Shown here piece by piece: positions 58,040 through 64,000 of a stretch of 64,000 bases of DNA. The stretch spans positions 952,001-1,016,000 of the forward strand of contig JAQPZY010001048.1 in the NCBI GenBank assembly GCA_029931535.1. The letters run 5' to 3'. The position numbers and the translations under genes were made by a program. Position 1 is the first letter of the stretch. Each line of letters opens with the position of its first letter. Origin of the DNA: Margaritifera margaritifera (taxonomy: Eukaryota; Mollusca; Bivalvia; Unionida; Margaritiferidae). The notes below the pieces were generated by a model. That model saw only the letters and a program-made list of their open reading frames with translations. It had not been told where the DNA came from and ran no database searches.

Positions 58040-58200
58040 AATATTTCAGGGACTTAAAAGGTCACGACTCGATTTGGTTGGTTGCGTCGTTTTCAACAGC
58101 ACCTTCAGCAGCTCTTTTTTGTCTACATCATGCCGAGGAAATGGGAGCTAAGTACCTTTCTCACGGACACACTGGGTCAGACGCGGTGTACTGTACTCTT
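58040..58200 (-). mobile_element. SINE tail fragment
   Basis: The minus strand carries gacccagtgtgtccgtgaga, aggtacttagctcccatttc and ctcggcatgatgtagac, the 3' portion of the tRNA-SINE family seen at 54.9 kb. A tRNA head was not clearly seen. Confidence 0.55.
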
Positions 58201-58261
58201 GGCTCCAGTGGATGTAAATATTGTTTACTTGGGCCTTATGCTTGATTCCATGTTAAATTTA

Positions 58262-58492
58262 TGAACTGGTTATAATGCTTTTTGACTGTCCCAAGTATAG
58301 TCAACAACGAACTGAGTTGATGAGGAAATTACTCTCAGTGTCATATCCAACTGTTAGCTTAGATTTACTGCTTTGGGGAAAGGGCGATGCAAATGAAAAA
58401 TATAGAATTATACAACATGTGTGCAAATATATAACTGATACTGGACGATTTCAACAACTTATTTAAATCATGGTTGCTATCATTGTGCCACT

Positions 58493-58547
<55 letters not shown>

Positions 58548-58690
58548 ATTCTTCATTATTAGTCACTGTTGTCATGTTGATATATGTTGTAATACTTGTA
58601 TCTTGTAGGGAGAGGGCTAATTTAAGTTGTTAGAACTTGTGCGCAATCCCATTTTATCATGTTTTGACAATAAAATATGTTTAAACCAAT
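58262..58690 (+). mobile_element. LINE 3' end (C-terminal ORF2 plus 3' UTR)
   Basis: Plus-strand frame with LFDCPKYSQQR, SLDLLLWGKGD and HVCKYITDTGRF, the C-terminal block of many invertebrate LINE ORF2 proteins. A stop at 58464-58466 precedes a 3' UTR that includes a (CT)n run (58494-58541) and ends with aataaaatatg near 58671. Heavily 5'-truncated, with a frameshift just upstream. Confidence 0.75.
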
Positions 58691-58739
58691 GCTTTTTTAT
58701 GAAGACATACCTATTTGGGAAAATATATGACGCAAGCCC

Positions 58740-59380
58740 GGACCTAGAGAAACGGAAATGAATATAAAGGTAAGCACAAATCACTGAACCAAGAAATAAA
58801 GATCACAGTGGTCTAATTTTTCAGAGATGGTTGTAGTAGTCGTCTTGACAAAATTATATACCAAGTCATGTGACCCAATAGGCAAAATAGCCTGAAAAAA
58901 TGTGCTAAACGCAAAGTGTAAAACAAAATCACTGGACCGTGAAATAATTTTAATGGAATGTTGTAATACTCTACACGATACTTCTATACGCCAACTTATG
59001 TGATTCTACAAATAGCAGGATTGGAGAAAGTGGACTAAACTCAAACCCTAACCTAGAGAATCTGAGCTCATCCCTAAGGTAAGGAATCAATAAATCGTGA
59101 AATATAGGTCAGAGTGACCTAATTTTACTGACGGCTTTAGTACTCTTCGTGAATAAATTACATAACAAGTTATGTGACTCCATAGGCAATTATGCCCGAG
59201 AAAATAAGCTACACGCAAAGATGAACCGAAATTACTAGACCGTGAAATATAGGTCAGAGATCTACATTTTACTAAAAGGTGTAACACTCCACGTGACAAA
59301 TCTATACACCAACCGACGTAACTACGAGTAATCGTAACCGAGAAAATTTACCCAAACGCAACAGACGGACGGAAGAACAA
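58740..59380. repeat. diffuse ~145-bp array, TGACCTA-box family
   Basis: Units share gatcacagtggtctaattt, ataggtcagagtgacctaat and ataggtcagagatctacatt, with cca..ttatgtga.tc and taaccgaaat boxes. They end in cagacggacggaagaac. Perfect inverted site AGGTCAGAGTGACCT at 59106-59120. Same orientation as the arrays at 17.5 and 34.3 kb. Confidence 0.75.
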
Positions 59381-61159
59381 ACAGACATCGATGCATACAC
59401 CGTAATTGCTCTGCAATCAAACCAAATGAGCACTGGTATAATACAAATGTGACTTGAACTCCAATCTCAGAGCTGCACTCAGAATCCTCGTAGTCTCCTT
59501 ATTCTTCCCTTCATTATTCTCAGGAAAGGTTCGTTGCATAATCACACGAAGCTAATGGGTTGTCATTGCTAACAGACGCACGGAAATGTATACCGTGGAC
59601 GCAAGGACAGAGAGACTAGAGTGAATCACGAATAATTACCTATACATTAATGAATGAATTCGCTGAAAAGTGAAGTAAATGCTTTAAAATTCGTATTTTT
59701 TTCACCACGTTAGCGCCTATGGGATATTGTGATGCCTAAGGTACGTGTGTCTGCCCAACTGTCCGTCAGTCACCACATCTTCTTAGCATCTTCGCAGAAT
59801 TAATGAAACTCTGAAATTATCTTATCCATATGGTGACCTTGTGCACGTGGGGTAATATTCGTAGCCCTTTCTCCTGCAGTTCCCGTGAGTGGGATGTGGG
59901 GATGAGGGTGCTGATAGAGGTGAGAATAAGCAAAGATTTTAATTAAGTGATATTTTCCAAATATTATTAAACCAAATTTTATATATGCAGTCACAGTAGT
60001 AAAACATCAAGAAGTTGACCGTCTTTGGCTCTCTGTCAGTAGTTGGAATATAGGGGTGGGTGGGTAATCAGTTTCTCAAATTTACTGATTTTTGAGGGAG
60101 GTATTAAGTAATTACACTTAAAATTGTATATCCTTATCTTTGTGAACGTATCCTTGTTTGAACTGGGGCAAGATTTTAGCTCGACTCGATATTTATAAAA
60201 TTTCCCCAGAGCGTTAGAGCAAGAATCATTCCATATTAACCTTAGCTACTATAATGTGTCCTGAAACAATTTGCTAATTCAAAATAAAAATATCTAACAG
60301 ACCATCACATGACTTAACGACACTAACAGGTTGACAAGAAATTAAAAAATTAAAATAAAATGCAACATTTTTTAAATAATGGAAACAAAAATTCATTAGC
60401 CATTGATTGGTTTTCTGGTTAATAGCAGCTAGGAAATTTATAATTGGGCAGGGAAAGGAATTGGGATATATTTCTATCAATAATAAACTCCCATCTTACC
60501 ATCATTTATTGCATCGTTTTCACATTTTGTACCATTGTGCTTTCACATTTGTCTGGCCAAAAGGTAAAGAATATACTGCAGCTTATTTTTCTCTCTATAG
60601 AAGACTTCGATTTTCTGTGATTCAGTGTTTGCGCAAAACTTTTGTAACAACATTGCTTTTGCGTGCAACATACATTTAGAATGGAAATGAAGTACATTTT
60701 AAGAACTGGCTTGGAACAAGGAGTATTCCTTTGTTCAGATGGAAATATATTGTTATTGATTTTTCAAAATATGGCTATGTAGTATTTTTTCACGTTCCTT
60801 TAGCAAACCATGCACAAATTTCACCATGTGAAATGATCGAACAACGCAATAATTACATTTGTATGCGATTAATATAGGATCTTCATCGTATTTATATGGT
60901 TTTCTCTGACGAAAATTATCCATACATTCTTTAGAAAGAATCTGAATTGTGATTTTGTTATTTAGAAGAAAAATAAAATGCAAAATCTTCATATTTCAGG
61001 ATCAAAATGTAGTATTTTTTAAATTTTTTTTACAGGCCCTTGTTTCTTTTTGAACATATTTTAGTGTTTGTAATTCACCTTGTTCAGCGAAATATTTGAA
61101 ACTGTGGATATGTTGGAAAACCGTGCAGTGTGCTTAACTCTTATTTATACCACGATAGC

Positions 61160-61160
<1 letters not shown>
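59381..61160. other. CTL2 intron 1 remainder, no gene seen
   Basis: No supported ORF. Composition is AT-rich and unique as far as can be judged by eye. Confidence 0.5.

Positions 61161-61210
<50 letters not shown>
61161..61210. repeat. (GA)n microsatellite at the CTL2 exon 1 donor
   Basis: A perfect GA run. On the coding (minus) strand it is a CT tract starting about 7 nt after the predicted exon 1 donor, matching the arrangement at CTL1 exon 1. Confidence 0.95.
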
Positions 61211-61215
<5 letters not shown>

Positions 61216-61216
61216 C

Positions 61217-61349
61217 TTTTTCCAACTTTGCTCCTAATTTTCTCTAATCCAAGTTCTATCTTCCGCACAAGATCTGGTTTTCTATTATTGTATAAAGATT
61301 CCACAACAGCGAGGCACAGGATGCACAAAACAAACAGCATTAGCTTCAT
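61217..61349 (-). CDS. C-type lectin CTL2, exon 1 (signal peptide and stalk)
   Basis: ATG at 61349-61347 opens MKLMLFVLCILCLAVVES, a classic signal peptide. It is followed by a charged helical stalk with heptad-like leucines or isoleucines (LVRKIELGLEKIRSKVGK). The predicted donor AAAAA|GTACCC leaves phase 1, fitting exon 2 at 56743 (A plus AG gives Lys) and a 191-residue precursor with the CTLD at about 46-190. The donor is weaker than consensus; GTTGGA 11 nt upstream is an alternative but gives the wrong phase. An acceptor tatatatttccag ends exactly 11 nt before the ATG, implying a 5' UTR intron as in CTL1. Confidence 0.65.
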
Positions 61350-61371
61350 TTTGCTGATATCTGGAAATATA

Positions 61372-62624
<1,253 letters not shown>

Positions 62625-62653
<29 letters not shown>
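62625..62653. repeat. (TA)n microsatellite
   Basis: A TA run between a T-rich and a TGTATG segment. Confidence 0.9.
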
Positions 62654-62655
<2 letters not shown>

Positions 62656-62987
62656 GTATGTGTATGTGTTTTTTTTTCATCATTCTAAATGATGATGTAA
62701 TGATGACAGTGATCATACACGAGTGCTCATTTTCAATGCAAAGAATCATGTACATTTTAGACTAAGGTAATAGGCAATTTGTCGAACATACGCACAATTA
62801 GATAAGTTTGGCATCACTATATACAGGAAATTTAGAACTTGTATACATTAAAAATAATTGTTGGAAATGGTGCTTCTATCTACTGGACTAAAAACAGCCT
62901 TTTGTTATTGTCAGAAAAATGCCTACTTTTGCAGAGTTCAAATCATTTAGGCCTATCGTCAATGGACGCTTCAATTTAGAACGAAGG

Positions 62988-62989
<2 letters not shown>
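62654..62989. other. non-coding stretch
   Basis: Nothing recognised. Confidence 0.5.
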
Positions 62990-63065
<76 letters not shown>

Positions 63066-63071
63066 GTGTGT

Positions 63072-63108
<37 letters not shown>
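62990..63108. repeat. composite (TA)n(TG)n microsatellite
   Basis: TA repeats with one CA interruption to about 63066, then TG with one TC interruption to about 63108. Confidence 0.97.
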
Positions 63109-63819
63109 CAACATATTAAAAGATTGTTGGGTCTCAAATGAATTAAAATAAAGATTTTTGTTTCTTTTTTTTTTTCTTCTTTTTTTTCATATCCAACATT
63201 TCCAGGTACACAGGATCAAAGTTCAAATATACACATTTGCAATTAGAATGAAAATTTTGGAAAAGGGGGAGGATAGGAGTCGGTGGGGAGGGGGCAGGTA
63301 ATACAAAGTATGGTAATTTGTAGAGGCAAGCCATGAAATTAGCTCAAGTTTAAACTTGTGGAGAGGAGTTGAGCGTAACCAACAGAATCCGATTCTTTGA
63401 GAGACGCCAATGTTATCATAAAAAAACACTTAAATGACACTAGTATTTTGATACATAGGTAGAAAGGTAATTCCAACGAGACAATTCGCCAAATTAAGCT
63501 TAAAAAATAAAAATAAAAAATAAAAATTAAAAAAAAAAACATGTACAGGATACATTTGAACTTTATTCAGTAGTGTGGCTACGGACCCATAAGTCAACAA
63601 CAACGGAGTATCACAGTGCGAACAGAGCTGCAGAATTAATGGAATATTTTTTTTATGAAAATAGGTAGTCATATGCCTTGATACACTATCATAATCCTAT
63701 TGAATTAATGCCTTTACAGTGTAGTTTACGAATTCTTACATCGTGTAAACACTTTCAGACATCACAAGAGATTTTCGCTTTACTGTATAGAACTTTGGTA
63801 ACTTTGATGAATACATCTA
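63109..63819. other. non-coding, with poly-T and A-rich tracts
   Basis: T-rich runs near 63166-63188 and A-rich tract 63500-63540. Possibly the 3' side of the LINE fragment that follows on the minus strand. Confidence 0.45.
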
Positions 63820-64000
63820 TATTATACTTGTGAAATTTAAAAATAAAATGCGATTCGTCCTCTTCACGAGACTGACAGAAGGGACATGCTTCTCCATCTT
63901 TATTATTACTAAGTTGTCTCCCAGTTGTCTTCCGTTTTATACATGTGATTTAAACGTGTGAAACGATCAAGATATAGAATCAAATATGCTGGTAGACTGG
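63820..64000 (-). mobile_element. LINE ORF2 C-terminal fragment (runs off the window)
   Basis: Minus-strand frame with EACPFCQSREEDESHFIFKF, the zinc-knuckle-like CxxC...ExHFxxxC/F block at the end of many LINE ORF2 proteins, after a basic ...KTEDNW-type lead-in containing stops. The upstream part lies beyond 64000. Confidence 0.6.

Noticed and set aside
61217..61349. Long ORF reading through exon 1 of CTL2 into LSLSLS
   Set aside because: The Leu-Ser run is the intronic CT microsatellite after the donor; phase and paralogy place the exon end at 61217.

Overview
The window looks like nuclear DNA from an invertebrate animal, most likely a marine mollusc and plausibly a bivalve. It is AT-rich, gene-poor and intron-rich. 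It is full of composite dinucleotide microsatellites, tRNA-headed SINEs, decayed non-LTR retrotransposons and diffuse ~145-175 bp repeat arrays with TGACC/GGTCA boxes and gacggacgg tails, a style familiar from molluscan genomes. There are no operons, no bacterial-style genes and no rRNA. The taxon is inferred from repeat and gene style, not proven.

The clearest host genes are two tandem C-type lectin genes on the minus strand, called CTL1 and CTL2 here. CTL1 has exons at 33788-33617, 26052-25843 and 20176-19923 (211 codons when joined). CTL2 has exons at 61349-61217, 56743-56549 and 47689-47442 (191 codons). Each has a signal-peptide plus helical-stalk exon, an N-terminal half-CTLD exon and a C-terminal half-CTLD exon. 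All introns are phase 1, and an acceptor-like AG lies exactly 11 nt before each start codon. Their second introns share homologous non-coding sequence (about 21.1-24.1 kb and 50.7-52.5 kb), so the unit was duplicated with its intron. A third minus-strand gene of unknown function (exons 12101-12054 and 10526-9891, 227 codons joined) is predicted upstream of a long gene-free stretch. A CTLD-like exon on the plus strand (30.6 kb) and a tiny first-exon candidate with CCAAT boxes (24.7 kb) are weaker.

Most of the rest is mobile or repetitive. 0-9 kb: SSRs, a 22-copy 34-bp minisatellite, a 42-bp minisatellite and a Penelope-like relic. 12-19 kb: a LINE 3' end, SSRs, a tRNA-Leu-headed SINE and a 43-bp minisatellite with higher-order structure. 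20-34 kb: the CTL1 locus, with a ~145-bp array, a LINE carrying a nested SINE, more SINEs and a 53-bp minisatellite. 34-47 kb: receptor-element-like repeat arrays, a minisatellite beside a dead Polinton/Maverick-type integrase, and a 748-bp solo LTR with a 4-bp target duplication. 47-62 kb: the CTL2 locus, with a LINE, a hAT-like MITE containing a 30-bp perfect palindrome, twin 86-nt cassette-like segments, SINEs and a LINE 3' end. 62-64 kb: SSRs and a LINE end running off the window.

If expressed, the two lectins would be small secreted single-CTLD proteins of the kind expanded in molluscan innate recognition. Neither keeps the textbook EPN/QPD plus WND calcium-sugar motifs. No complete active transposon and no clearly novel multi-gene system was found. 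The best leads are the shared architecture of the lectin pair, the CT tracts abutting first-exon donors, the twin 86-nt segments and the palindromic nuclear-receptor-like sites in the repeats.
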